Assembly: GCA_963791905.1 (NCBI GenBank)
Contig: CAWBTX010000003.1
Coordinates: 1 to 64,000 of the forward strand
Direction: 5' to 3'
Source of the DNA: Gaiellasilicea sp963791905
Lineage (GTDB): Bacteria; Actinomycetota; Thermoleophilia; Gaiellales; Gaiellaceae
DNA: 64,000 bases
Below, piece by piece: positions 15,379 through 22,136 of the stretch. How positions within the stretch are numbered: the stretch's first letter is position 1; every line of letters starts with the position of its first letter. Made by a program: the position numbers and the translations under genes. The notes beneath the pieces are model-generated. The model was not told the DNA's origin, did no database searches, and saw only the letters and a list, made by a program, of their open reading frames with translations.

Positions 15379-15783
15379 GTGCCGTTCACGCTCAGGAACC
15401 TCAAGGAGGATCTGGAAGACGTCGGCTCGAGGTTCAACGGCGCGCCGGACCTGGAGTTCCGCTTGGCGACCGAGGCGCTCGAGCTCCAGAAGTCGGGCCT
15501 GAGCTACCAGCGCGTCCCGCCCGGCTATCGCTTTCCGTACGGCCACACGCATAAGAAGCAAGAGGAGGTGTACGTGGTCGTGCGCGGGAGCGGGCGGATG
15601 AAGGTCGACGACGAGATCGTCGAGCTCAAGGAATGGGACGCGGTGCGCGTCCCGCCCGGTACGTGGCGAGGCTACGAGGCCGGGCCGAACGGCCTCGAGA
15701 TCCTCGTCATCGGCGCGCCCAGTCTCGGGGAGGCTCGGCGCGAAGACGTCGATGGCCAACGCGACTGGTGGGCTGACGAGTAG
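15379..15783 (+). CDS. Cupin-domain protein
   Basis: A 134-residue cupin from GTG 15379, 9 bp after the YCII gene and probably co-transcribed. Motif 1 is YGHTHKKQEEVYVVVRGSGRMKVD (about residues 54-77; His, His, Glu) and motif 2 is EWDAVRVPPGTWRGYEAG (about 84-101), where the last His of the metal site is replaced by Trp/Arg, so metal binding may be incomplete. The N-terminus (LKEDLEDVGSRFNGAPDLEFR) is characteristic of a widespread actinobacterial cupin group of unknown function. Confidence 0.85.
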   Translation: MPFTLRNLKEDLEDVGSRFNGAPDLEFRLATEALELQKSGLSYQRVPPGYRFPYGHTHKKQEEVYVVVRGSGRMKVDDEIVELKEWDAVRVPPGTWRGYEAGPNGLEILVIGAPSLGEARREDVDGQRDWWADE

Positions 15784-15819
15784 ACCGGTCCGGAAGCCCT
15801 TCAGCCGAAGTTCAGCCCG

Positions 15820-16256
15820 CTAGCCGATCTGCTCGGCCAGCCCGATGAGGATCCCCTCAGGGCCTCGGACGTAGCAGAGCCGATACACGTCTTCGTACTG
15901 GACCACTTCGTCGACGAGCTGCGCGCCGTGTCTGCGGAGCCGGGCGAGGGTGTCGTCGAGGTCGTCTACGGCGAACATGACACGCAGGTAGCCCAGAGCG
16001 TTCACCGGCGCGTTCCGGTGATCGGCGACGACAGGCGGCGCGAGAAATCGCGAGAGTTCGATCCGGCCGTGGCCGTCCGGCATACGCATCATGGCGATCT
16101 CGACGCGCTGGTCGCGCAGTCCGGTGACTCGCCCTGACCAGTCTCCTTCGATCATCGCTCGCCCTTCGAGCTCGAGGCCGAGCTCGGCGAAAAACGAGAT
16201 AGCGGCATCAGGGATTCCACCACGATGCCGACGTTGTCCATCCGTTGAAGCGTCAC
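15820..16256 (-). CDS. VOC-superfamily (glyoxalase-like) protein, frameshifted
   Basis: The C-terminal part, read from 16155 down to 15820, is a glyoxalase/bleomycin-resistance betaalpha module: VEIAMMRMPDG, LRVMFAVDDLDDTLARLRRHGAQLV, YVRGPEGILIGLAEQIG. The N-terminal part, VTLQRMDNVGIVVESL from GTG 16256, is in another frame; joining them near 16215 gives the standard start of a vicinal-oxygen-chelate protein (DNVGIVVESLDAAIxFFxELGLELEGRAMI). The metal-ligand Glu at the C-terminus is present as EGILIGL with an altered pattern. One indel explains the break. Likely a dioxygenase-type or resistance protein; substrate unknown. Divergent from the nucleotidyltransferase gene. Confidence 0.75.
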
Positions 16257-16315
16257 GCGGCCCACTCTAGTGCGTGTTGTCGCCTTCTCGACGCTGGTGA
16301 GGGAGAGTTGCTGAA

Positions 16316-16959
16316 GTGAAGCTCGAAGATGCAAGGGCGGCGGGGGCGTTCGAGCCCGACCTCACGCTCTGGGAGGCGTGGCGTCCCGAGCAGGTTGCTG
16401 CGCTGCTCGAGGGCGTTCGGGCACCGTGGTATGTCGCTGCCGGCTGGGCAATCGAGCTCTTCCTCGGCGAGCAGCGAAGAGAGCACGAAGATCTAGAGAT
16501 CGCCGTTCCTCGGGAGCAGTTCGGCGAGATCGCCGAGAGACTCTCTGGGTTCGAATTCTTCATTCCGGATGGAGATCTGACCGATCCGGGCCTCGTGTGG
16601 CCGTTTGCTCGGCGCCGGCGGCTCTCGACCGGCATCAACAGACGTGGGTGCAGGAGCCCGCGACGGGCCGCTGGCGGCTCGACATCTTTCGGGAACCCTC
16701 CGACGGCGAAACGTGGATCTGCCGGCGGGACGAACGGATCAAACGACCGTACGCCGAGGTGATCGAATGGACCGGCGACGGTATCCCGTATGGCCGGCCC
16801 GAGATCGTCCTGCTTTTCAAGGCCAAGCACGCCGATCGACCAAAGGACGAGGCTGACTTCACGGCAGCGCTACCGAAGCTCGATCCAATCCGCCGAAGCT
16901 GGCTCGTAGATGCGCTCCGGCTCGTCCATCCCGGCCACCCCTGGCTGGACCGAATCTAA
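16316..16959 (+). CDS. Aminoglycoside-2''-adenylyltransferase-like nucleotidyltransferase (frameshifted)
   Basis: Residues about 25-70 read GVRAPWYVAAGWAIELFLGEQRREHEDLEIAVPREQF, the nucleotidyltransferase pattern GGWA(x)D...G...R.H.DLE of the aminoglycoside-2''-adenylyltransferase-like family (PF10706). The first Asp of the metal pair is Glu (AIELF), the second box is HEDLEIAV. The frame breaks near 16615-16625 (after VWPFARRR); the other frame continues LDRHQQTWVQEP, RWRLDIFREPSDGETWICRRD, GRPEIVLLFKAKHADRPKDEADF and ends WLDRI at TAA 16957. Joined length is about 213 residues, normal for the family. Whether it modifies antibiotics is not certain; many relatives act on unknown substrates. 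Confidence 0.75.
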
Positions 16960-17099
16960 GCCCCAACCCCCACGGCCGCTGCGAGCCCTTGGCCGCGCGA
17001 GTGTCTTCTCCCCACAAGGTTGGCCGCTCGATCCGACGGGTTCCGGCGCGTGCGCGGCGAAGGACGACGGGGCCTGGACGTCGGAGCTACGCTCCGCTC

Positions 17100-17519
17100 G
17101 TGATCGACCGCTCGCTCTACGGTCAGGAGCACGTTCGCCGCTACCGGGAGACCGACGGCGAGGTCGGCTACATCTGGAACGGCGCGCCGACGCTCCTGCT
17201 CACGACGGCCGGACGCCGGACGGGCGAGCCGACGACGACACCGTTGATCTTCGGCCGCGAAGACGACGACTTCGTCGTCGTCGCCTCGCAGGGCGGCGCA
17301 CCCGAGCACCCCGGCTGGTACCGCAACCTCGTCAAGCACCCGGACGTCGAGCTACAGGTGCAGGGGGATCGCTTCCGCGGCCGCGCCCGTACCACCGAGG
17401 GCGACGAGCGAGAGCGCCTCTGGCGGCAGATGGCCGTGATCTGGCCGCACTACGACACGTACGCGAGGCGCACCGACCGCGAGATCCCTGTCGTCGTGGT
17501 CGAGCGGCTCGAGCCCTAG
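17100..17519 (+). CDS. Deazaflavin (F420)-dependent nitroreductase-family protein
   Basis: The 139-residue product matches the Ddn-type split beta barrel: EHVRRYRETDGEVGYIWNGAPTLLLTTAGRRTGEPTTTPL (residues 8-47) with the TxGRxTGxxRxxPL-like cofactor motif, ASQGGAPEHPGWYRNLVKHPDVELQVQG (about 61-88), and a C-terminal ERLWRQMAVIWPHYDTYARRTDREIPVVVVER. These enzymes reduce substrates with F420H2, a cofactor widespread in actinobacteria. The GTG at 17100 places the conserved region at the usual distance from the start; the open frame upstream to 16989 is not conserved. It converges with the esterase gene (18-bp gap). Confidence 0.87.
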   Translation: MIDRSLYGQEHVRRYRETDGEVGYIWNGAPTLLLTTAGRRTGEPTTTPLIFGREDDDFVVVASQGGAPEHPGWYRNLVKHPDVELQVQGDRFRGRARTTEGDERERLWRQMAVIWPHYDTYARRTDREIPVVVVERLEP

Positions 17520-17537
17520 TCCCCGACCGGCGCCTGC

Positions 17538-18719
17538 TCATCCGTATGCGGACGTGACGTCCGCAGTCCGAGAGCGCACCCAGGCGGAGAAGGCCTCGAT
17601 CGCATCGACGACGACCTCGAAGCGGATGGAATGAAAGAGGTCGAACGTGTGCTGGCCGCCGGGCAACTCGGCGTAGACGACCGGATGAGCTGAGGCTCTC
17701 CGGAGCTCGTCGACGAAGCGGCGGGCGTCTTCGACGACCACCACAGTGTCGAGGTCGCCGTGGGCGACGAAGAACGGCGGCGCGTCCGGGCGGACGTACG
17801 CGGAGGGTGAGGACGGCAGTTGTCCCTTGCCGGGAGACCCATAGAACCCGTACAGCGAAACGGCCGCAGTCACCGACGTGTCCGCGCGCTCGAAGCCGGG
17901 CTGGAATGCGGGGTCGTTCGGCGTGAGCGCGGCCAGCGAGGCGAGGTGGCCGCCCGCGGAGCTGCCCGCCGCGAAGAGCACCGCCGAGTCGGCGCCGTAC
18001 TCGTGGCCGTGCTCCCGTACCCACGCGATCACCTTCTTGACGTCGATCAGGTGATCGGGGAACGTCGCCTTTGGACTCAGCCGGTAGTTCGCGCTGATGC
18101 ATACCCAACCCTGGCTCGCGAGGCGGTAGATGAGCGGACGCGCCTCGTTGTTCTTCCTGCCGCTGCGGAACGCCCCACCGTGCAGATAGACCAGGGTCGG
18201 GCAGCCCGATGGACGGGAGCGATGGCGGTAGACGTCGAGCAGATTCTGTTTTCCGGCGTCCCCGTAGCTGATGTTCTTCACGCGCTCGACGTCGCGACGG
18301 CGGACGAGGAACGGCCCGAACAGGATCCGAGCCCACGGAAGGCGGCGGCGCAGGCGGGCGCTTGCGTCGATGTGGTCGCGCCAACCAACGCCCAGGCCCT
18401 CGCTCAACGCGTGGTCGACGGCAGGACGCGCCCGCAGGCCCCGCCGGACGACGAGCGCGAGACCGATCGAGGTCAGGACAGCGACGGCGAAAGCGGTCGC
18501 GCCGACCGGCGACGCGATGTCGCCCTGCGCGATCGCCAGCAAGGTCGAGGCGAGCAGCCAATAGAAGGCCACGAACGGCAGCTCGTTGACGAGGAAGCCG
18601 AGCCAGTAGCTCCTGTTCGACCGGCTCGACCGGCGCGGCCGCGGCGGCGCCAAGGCGAACAACGTGCAGAGCCCGACGAGCGCCGTCGTGACCAGATATC
18701 CGATCGGCACGGCCCGCAC
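17538..18719 (-). CDS. Membrane-anchored alpha/beta hydrolase (HSL/BD-FAE-type esterase)
   Basis: The first 95 residues hold three or four hydrophobic helices (YLVTTALVGLCTLFALAPP, WLGFLVNELPFVAFYWLLASTLLAIA, VGATAFAVAVLTSIGLALVV). The catalytic domain follows with the oxyanion motif VYLHGGAFRSG (about residues 188-198), nucleophile elbow FAAGSSAGGHLA (about 251-262), Asp in VAHGDLDTVV (about 323-332) and His in GGQHTFDLFHS (about 358-368). It is therefore a complete 393-residue serine esterase tethered in the membrane, active site probably outside. It lies 31 bp downstream of another alpha/beta hydrolase gene on the same strand. Confidence 0.85.
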   Translation of the reverse strand: MRAVPIGYLVTTALVGLCTLFALAPPRPRRSSRSNRSYWLGFLVNELPFVAFYWLLASTLLAIAQGDIASPVGATAFAVAVLTSIGLALVVRRGLRARPAVDHALSEGLGVGWRDHIDASARLRRRLPWARILFGPFLVRRRDVERVKNISYGDAGKQNLLDVYRHRSRPSGCPTLVYLHGGAFRSGRKNNEARPLIYRLASQGWVCISANYRLSPKATFPDHLIDVKKVIAWVREHGHEYGADSAVLFAAGSSAGGHLASLAALTPNDPAFQPGFERADTSVTAAVSLYGFYGSPGKGQLPSSPSAYVRPDAPPFFVAHGDLDTVVVVEDARRFVDELRRASAHPVVYAELPGGQHTFDLFHSIRFEVVVDAIEAFSAWVRSRTADVTSAYG

Positions 18720-18749
18720 CGTACCCGCGACCGTTTCGGCAGGTTGCTG

Positions 18750-19649
18750 CTAGCGAGCCTTCGTCCACTCGGCAACCCGTTCGAGCAGCTCCGGGTCGAC
18801 CGGGCGCTCGAGTTGGGCGCCGTAGGTCGCGAGTCCGGGTGGCCCGGAGTCCCGCCGAAGCAAATGGGTGAGCTCCTCCGGCACGAAGCCGGAGTAGTCG
18901 GCCTCGATCAGCTCGCCGATGCGCGCGACGTCACCCGGATCGACCTGAACGTCCTTCTCTCCCGTGATCGCCAGCACGGGACAGCGGATCGCACGGAGAT
19001 CGGCAGTCGGGTCATACGCCATGTACTCGCGCAGCCACCGTGCAGGCTGGCTGGACCTGCCGACTCGAACGACGTCATCGGTCGAGGCGAGAAGCCGCTG
19101 TCGGATCCGCTCCTGCCGGCGGAGGAACCGCCGGGCGAAGAGCCGCGAGGGCCCGCGAAGAGACGCGGCGATCCGGTCCGACTGCCAGCGCATGACCTCG
19201 GCACCGCGTTGCGCCGAGCCGCTGAGCAGCACCGCTCCGGCGAGCCACGACGTCGCGCTCGCGAGTCGAATCGCGATGGTCGCGCCAACGGAGTGGCCGA
19301 TGACTGTCAGGCGACTGCCGTCCACGCCGTCGGCTTGCCGAAGCGCGTTCAGCGCTGCAGCGGCATCGTCCGCCTCCTGCACGAAGCCGGTGGTGAGGTA
19401 GTCACCCGATGACCGGCCGACGCCTCGCTTGTCGAAGCGAAGCGACCCGACTCCGTGAGCCACGAGCGCCGAGGCGAGGGCGCTGGCGACGTTCAGGACC
19501 TGCCCCGGCATGTTCGAGTCGCGGTCGAGCGGGCCCGAGCCGCTCAACAAGAGCGCCGCGGGCACAGAGTCGTGCGACCCCGGCCTGGTCAGCGTGCCGT
19601 GCAGCCGGGTGCCGTCGGGAGCGTCGAACTCGAACGCCTCAGAGATCAC
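18750..19649 (-). CDS. Alpha/beta hydrolase
   Basis: The protein of 299 residues starts at GTG 19649 (VISEAFEFDAPDGTRLHGTL), 8 bp after the DUF1349 stop. It has the oxyanion strand AALLLSGSGPLDRDSN (about residues 27-42), RFDKRGVGRSSGDYLTTGF (about 71-89), nucleophile elbow LTVIGHSVGATIAIRLA (about 116-132; Ser), Asp in VLAITGEKDVQVDP (about 227-240) and His near EELTHLLRRDSGPP (about 258-271). The layout resembles acyl-CoA thioesterase/dienelactone-type hydrolases (BAAT_C or Hydrolase_4). The three genes 20271 to 17538 form a co-directional run. Confidence 0.83.
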   Translation of the reverse strand: MISEAFEFDAPDGTRLHGTLTRPGSHDSVPAALLLSGSGPLDRDSNMPGQVLNVASALASALVAHGVGSLRFDKRGVGRSSGDYLTTGFVQEADDAAAALNALRQADGVDGSRLTVIGHSVGATIAIRLASATSWLAGAVLLSGSAQRGAEVMRWQSDRIAASLRGPSRLFARRFLRRQERIRQRLLASTDDVVRVGRSSQPARWLREYMAYDPTADLRAIRCPVLAITGEKDVQVDPGDVARIGELIEADYSGFVPEELTHLLRRDSGPPGLATYGAQLERPVDPELLERVAEWTKAR

Positions 19650-19656
19650 GCGTGAC

Positions 19657-20271
19657 CTAGACGCCGCTGCGCAGGTCGACGAGACGCGCCGCCTCGTACG
19701 CGATCCCGTCGAAAGTGACCGTGCAGCCATCGCCGGTCGGCGACTGCGCTGCGAACCCGACCGAGAGCTCGTCGCCCGCGGCGAGCGCGAAGTGACGGAC
19801 GAAGCTCCAGCTGCTCCCGTCGGTCGACGCATGGAACGCGAAGGCCTGCCCGACCCGCGCGACGCGCAGCCAGACGGACGCACCGTCGACGACGAACGAG
19901 TTGCAGTCGTCGGACAGACCCTTCGTCACGACGGAGACCACCATCGGCTCGCGCTGCGGCGAATACTCGAAGCAGAGCTTGGCCCAGACGTCGTCGTTCG
20001 CATACAGGACGAGCACGCCGGCGTCGTAGGTCGCGGCGAACTCGACCGTGACCCGCGCGCTCAGCAGGAAGTCGCCGCTCGCCTCCCCGACGAGGGCCGG
20101 CCCGTTCCGCTTCGGCTCGGCCGACTGCTGCGGATCGATGAACCAGTCGGTCAGAGGCCCTGCGACAACGACCAGCGACGCGTCGTCCGGGGTCGTCCAG
20201 CTCTGCGGCTCCCTCAGCCACCGGAGCGGCATCGGCAGAGCGGCGATGCTCACGGGCGCGCCGAAGCTCAT
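19657..20271 (-). CDS. DUF1349 (concanavalin-like) protein
   Basis: The 204-residue product is all-beta with the DUF1349 landmarks: LTDWFIDPQ near residues 40-48, GDFLLSARVTVEFAATYDAGVLVLYANDDVWAKLCFEY near 66-103, and TDGSSWSFVRHF near 147-158. The family is related to concanavalin-like lectins/glucanases and several members (regulation of arginine or galactose loci in yeasts and bacilli) have no known reaction. The ATG is at 20271, 9 bp after the stop of the PheS-like gene, so read-through from that transcript is possible. Confidence 0.83.
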   Translation of the reverse strand: MSFGAPVSIAALPMPLRWLREPQSWTTPDDASLVVVAGPLTDWFIDPQQSAEPKRNGPALVGEASGDFLLSARVTVEFAATYDAGVLVLYANDDVWAKLCFEYSPQREPMVVSVVTKGLSDDCNSFVVDGASVWLRVARVGQAFAFHASTDGSSWSFVRHFALAAGDELSVGFAAQSPTGDGCTVTFDGIAYEAARLVDLRSGV

Positions 20272-20280
20272 GAACGGACG

Positions 20281-21375
20281 CTAACCGGTGTACATACCCC
20301 TGGTTCCTTCGTGCAGTTCCGCGTAGATCCGATCGCGAAGCTCGTTCGCCTCGGACCTGGCGACCGAACGTGTCGCATCGCGAACGACGATGCGAACCAG
20401 CAGGTTCTCCTGTCCGCACCTCATGCCGATCCGTCGGCGCGCGGCGTCGGACAGTTCGGTGGCCGGCGTGCGCGACAACAGCTCGACCTGCTCGATCAGT
20501 TCGGCTTCGGCGCCGAGCAGACGACGAACGTGATCGCCCAGCTCCTCTTCGGTCAGCCCCGGCGTGCAGGCGATCGAGATGTCGCGCTTGGCGGCGGGTT
20601 GTGCGCTCACCTCCTCGTACGGCTCCAGGGTGCACATCTGCGCCGTGACACGCGGGTCGTTGCTGCGGAGCAGCCGGATGTCCGGAACGCCCTTGCGCAA
20701 CATGAGTGCCCGGTCGAGCCCGACGCCCATCGCGAGTCCCCCGCCGTCGAGCCCTGCGTCGGCAAGCACGTTCGGGTGTGCGATCCCGCACTCGAGCAGC
20801 TCGACCCACTCGCCACCCTGCAGGACCTCCACTTCCAATCCGTCGGTCGTATACGGATGGTTTGCCGCGACGGCGCGCCAGCGTGCTCCAGGCGTGAGTG
20901 AGTCCACCACCGCGGAGACCATGCCGTGCAAGTCGTCGCTGTCGAGGCGACACGTCGACAGCCGCCAGAGATCGAGCTGATGGGGCTCACCAACGTGCAG
21001 GCGATCGATGACGTCGCGGCGGTACACGAGCCCTGGAACAGCGATCAACTCGTCGACCAGCCGCCCACCGAGCTGACGCAACGCGCTCGGGATGGACGCC
21101 GACGTATGCGTTCGCAGCAACCGGTGCTGGTCCACGTAGCGTGTGTAGCGCCGGTCACGAGCCGGCCCATCGGGCGGATAGGCGAGAGCGTCGTAGTTGT
21201 CGACGACGCTCACGATGCGCTCTCCACGGTAAAGGCGGACCGGAATTCTCAAGGTCGTTTGCAGCCGACCGAGGACGGCGGTGACCAGAGACTGCATCGC
21301 ATGCGGTCCCTGCGAGGGATCGGTCAGATCTCGCAGCTCCAGAGCCGCAGCCAGCTCTTCATTCGTCAGGTACAT
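20281..21375 (-). CDS. Stand-alone PheS-like class II aminoacyl-tRNA synthetase with FDX-ACB domain
   Basis: The 364-residue protein joins a phenylalanyl-tRNA synthetase alpha-type catalytic core to a ferredoxin-fold anticodon-binding domain. Core landmarks are LLRTHTSASIPSAL (about residues 86-99), the motif 2 region GLVYRRDVIDRLHVGEPHQLDLWRL (about 116-140; normal PheS has FHQxEG, here PHQLDL), LECGIAHPNVL (about 199-209) and motif 3 AMGVGLDRALMLRKGVPDIRLLRSNDPR (about 220-247). The C-terminal hundred residues, from AAKRDISIACTP to RIYAELHE, follow the FDX-ACB pattern normally found on PheT or on mitochondrial monomeric PheRS. No pheT lies beside it. The substrate pocket change argues for a specialised ligase; relatives have been named PheS-related mystery ligases. 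ATG 21375 has GAGGAA upstream. Confidence 0.8.
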   Translation of the reverse strand: MYLTNEELAAALELRDLTDPSQGPHAMQSLVTAVLGRLQTTLRIPVRLYRGERIVSVVDNYDALAYPPDGPARDRRYTRYVDQHRLLRTHTSASIPSALRQLGGRLVDELIAVPGLVYRRDVIDRLHVGEPHQLDLWRLSTCRLDSDDLHGMVSAVVDSLTPGARWRAVAANHPYTTDGLEVEVLQGGEWVELLECGIAHPNVLADAGLDGGGLAMGVGLDRALMLRKGVPDIRLLRSNDPRVTAQMCTLEPYEEVSAQPAAKRDISIACTPGLTEEELGDHVRRLLGAEAELIEQVELLSRTPATELSDAARRRIGMRCGQENLLVRIVVRDATRSVARSEANELRDRIYAELHEGTRGMYTG

Positions 21376-21503
21376 CTGTTCCTCGCTTTCGATGACGGGC
21401 GGGTGGCTGGAAGGCCCCGATCCGTTCAGCGAGGTGGGTCTAGCGCCTGCGCTCCCCGCCCCGGACAGACCGGGGCCGACGAAACAGGCCGATCGCGCGT
21501 CGA

Positions 21504-21565
21504 CTGGTACGCCGCGTGCCTCGAGCCGAGGGCAAGCGTTGTGGCTCGGGCACGCGGCGGACCGG
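21504..21565. other. Long near-perfect hairpin upstream of the PheS-like gene
   Basis: GCCGCGTGCC (21511-21520) pairs with GGCACGCGGC (21549-21558), CGAGCC (21522-21527) with GGCTCG (21543-21548), leaving a one-base bulge at 21521 and a 15-base loop; outside, CTGGT/C at 21504-21510 pairs with 21559-21565 with one mismatch and one wobble. About 23 pairs in total. No T-run follows on either strand, so it is not a classic terminator. Confidence 0.7.
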
Positions 21566-21578
21566 GTATGCCATGAGG

Positions 21579-21773
21579 TCAGGCGTTGTAGCCATGGTGC
21601 CTGGCGTGGCGGTGACGCCTCAGCTGATCCAACGCCTCACGCAGTGCCAGCCGGCGCCGGCGCTGGTGCTGCCTGACTCGGGCCTGCAAGGCCAGCCGCC
21701 GGTCGGCGGCGTCGCCCCGCAGCTGCTCTCCGCGATCATGGCACAGCTGTTGAAGTGCCTCGTAATGCAACAA
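21579..21773 (-). CDS. Small basic protein, putative
   Basis: A 64-residue frame from TTG 21773 to a stop at 21579 (LHYEALQQLCHDRGEQLRGD... ending RHHGYNA). An ideal AGGAGG lies 7 bases before the TTG, which is the main support. The product is helical and rich in Arg, Gln and Leu (RRLALQARVRQHQRRRRLALREAL), in the style of short actinobacterial proteins of the type MLHxExxxxLxxDRxxEL. It is the last of three short frames in the leader of the PheS-like gene and precedes it by 203 bases. Function unknown. Confidence 0.5.
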   Translation of the reverse strand: MLHYEALQQLCHDRGEQLRGDAADRRLALQARVRQHQRRRRLALREALDQLRRHRHARHHGYNA

Positions 21774-21840
21774 GGTCTTTCCTCCTCTCTGTTCTCCCGG
21801 TTCTGTCGGATCGGTCTGGGTCGAGCGCTGGAACAGTCAC
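21736..21840 (-). CDS. Possible 34-residue leader ORF
   Basis: GTG at 21840 with AAAGGA five bases upstream opens a 34-codon frame (MTVPALDPDRSDRTG... ending GTSTAVP) that closes at TGA 21736-21738 and overlaps the start of the 64-residue frame out of phase. The overlap would let translation of one influence the other. Support is only the ribosome site and position. Confidence 0.3.
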   Translation of the reverse strand: MTVPALDPDRSDRTGRTERRKDLVALRGTSTAVP

Positions 21841-21973
21841 GTCGTCCTTTCTGGTCGAATTACCGACGGCGACAGCCTCTCTCGTGCTGCAAAGCGCGAG
21901 CAGGGTTAACGGCCCTGTTTAGGGCTGTCTCTCTACGCCAAGTCGTCGGCGCGAGTGGTGAAACGACGGCCGG

Positions 21974-22027
21974 TTACGCTGTAAAAGCGAGAGGCCAGCC
22001 GATGTGCGTGAGATTCACTGAATTCAA
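21974..22027 (-). CDS. Possible 17-residue leader peptide
   Basis: TTG at 22027, five bases after a strong AAAGGAGG (22033-22040), opens the frame MNSVNLTHIGWPLAFTA closed by TAA at 21974-21976. It would be the first open frame on the transcript from the promoter at 22086-22114. A GTG at 22018 gives a 14-residue alternative. Only one Phe codon is present, so it is not a classic phe attenuator. Confidence 0.4.
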   Translation of the reverse strand: MNSVNLTHIGWPLAFTA

Positions 22028-22051
22028 ACTGACCTCCTTTCCGAGCCGGAG

Positions 22052-22069
22052 CCGAGCGATTTCGCTCGG
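22052..22069. other. Short perfect hairpin near the predicted transcript start
   Basis: CCGAGCGA at 22052-22059 and TCGCTCGG at 22062-22069 are perfectly complementary; seven pairs can form around an AAAT tetraloop on the minus-strand transcript, 10-27 bases downstream of the predicted start. It precedes the leader-peptide ribosome site. Confidence 0.55.
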
Positions 22070-22085
22070 TGATCGAAGTTAACCA

Positions 22086-22114
22086 CTTTGACGGTCGGAC
22101 GCGCGCTTGTCAAG
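22086..22114 (-). promoter_or_regulatory. Sigma70-type promoter for the PheS-like gene leader
   Basis: Reading the minus strand, a perfect -35 TTGACA (complement of 22109-22114) is followed after 17 bases by a -10-like CAAAGT (complement of 22086-22091). Transcription would start near 22079, giving a leader of about 700 bases before the PheS-like ATG. It lies just beyond the stop of the Vps62-like gene. Confidence 0.55.
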
Positions 22115-22136
22115 GGCATTTTCAAACCGGAATGTC

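Larger units (their letters stand above)
21376..22136 (-). other. 760-base leader/intergenic region of the PheS-like gene
   Basis: This is the longest stretch without a recognised gene. It is less GC-rich than its surroundings and holds, in minus-strand order, the promoter, a 7-bp hairpin, a 17-codon leader frame, a 34-codon frame, a 64-codon frame, the long hairpin at 21504-21565 and a smaller stem CCCCGG/CCGGGG near 21462-21478. I see no tRNA and no T-box consensus. Confidence 0.5.

Noticed and set aside
17820..19412. Long open frame of 530 codons on the plus strand
   Set aside because: It is antisense to two alpha/beta hydrolases with complete catalytic motifs and is rich in Arg, Ala and Asp; high-GC codon bias keeps this frame open.
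21376..22114. tRNA or tRNA-like gene near the PheS-like synthetase
   Set aside because: No acceptor stem with a T-loop GTTCRA pattern could be assembled around the hairpins.
21376..22114. T-box leader for the PheS-like gene
   Set aside because: I did not find a specifier loop or a T-box-like conserved sequence, and no terminator with T-run is present.
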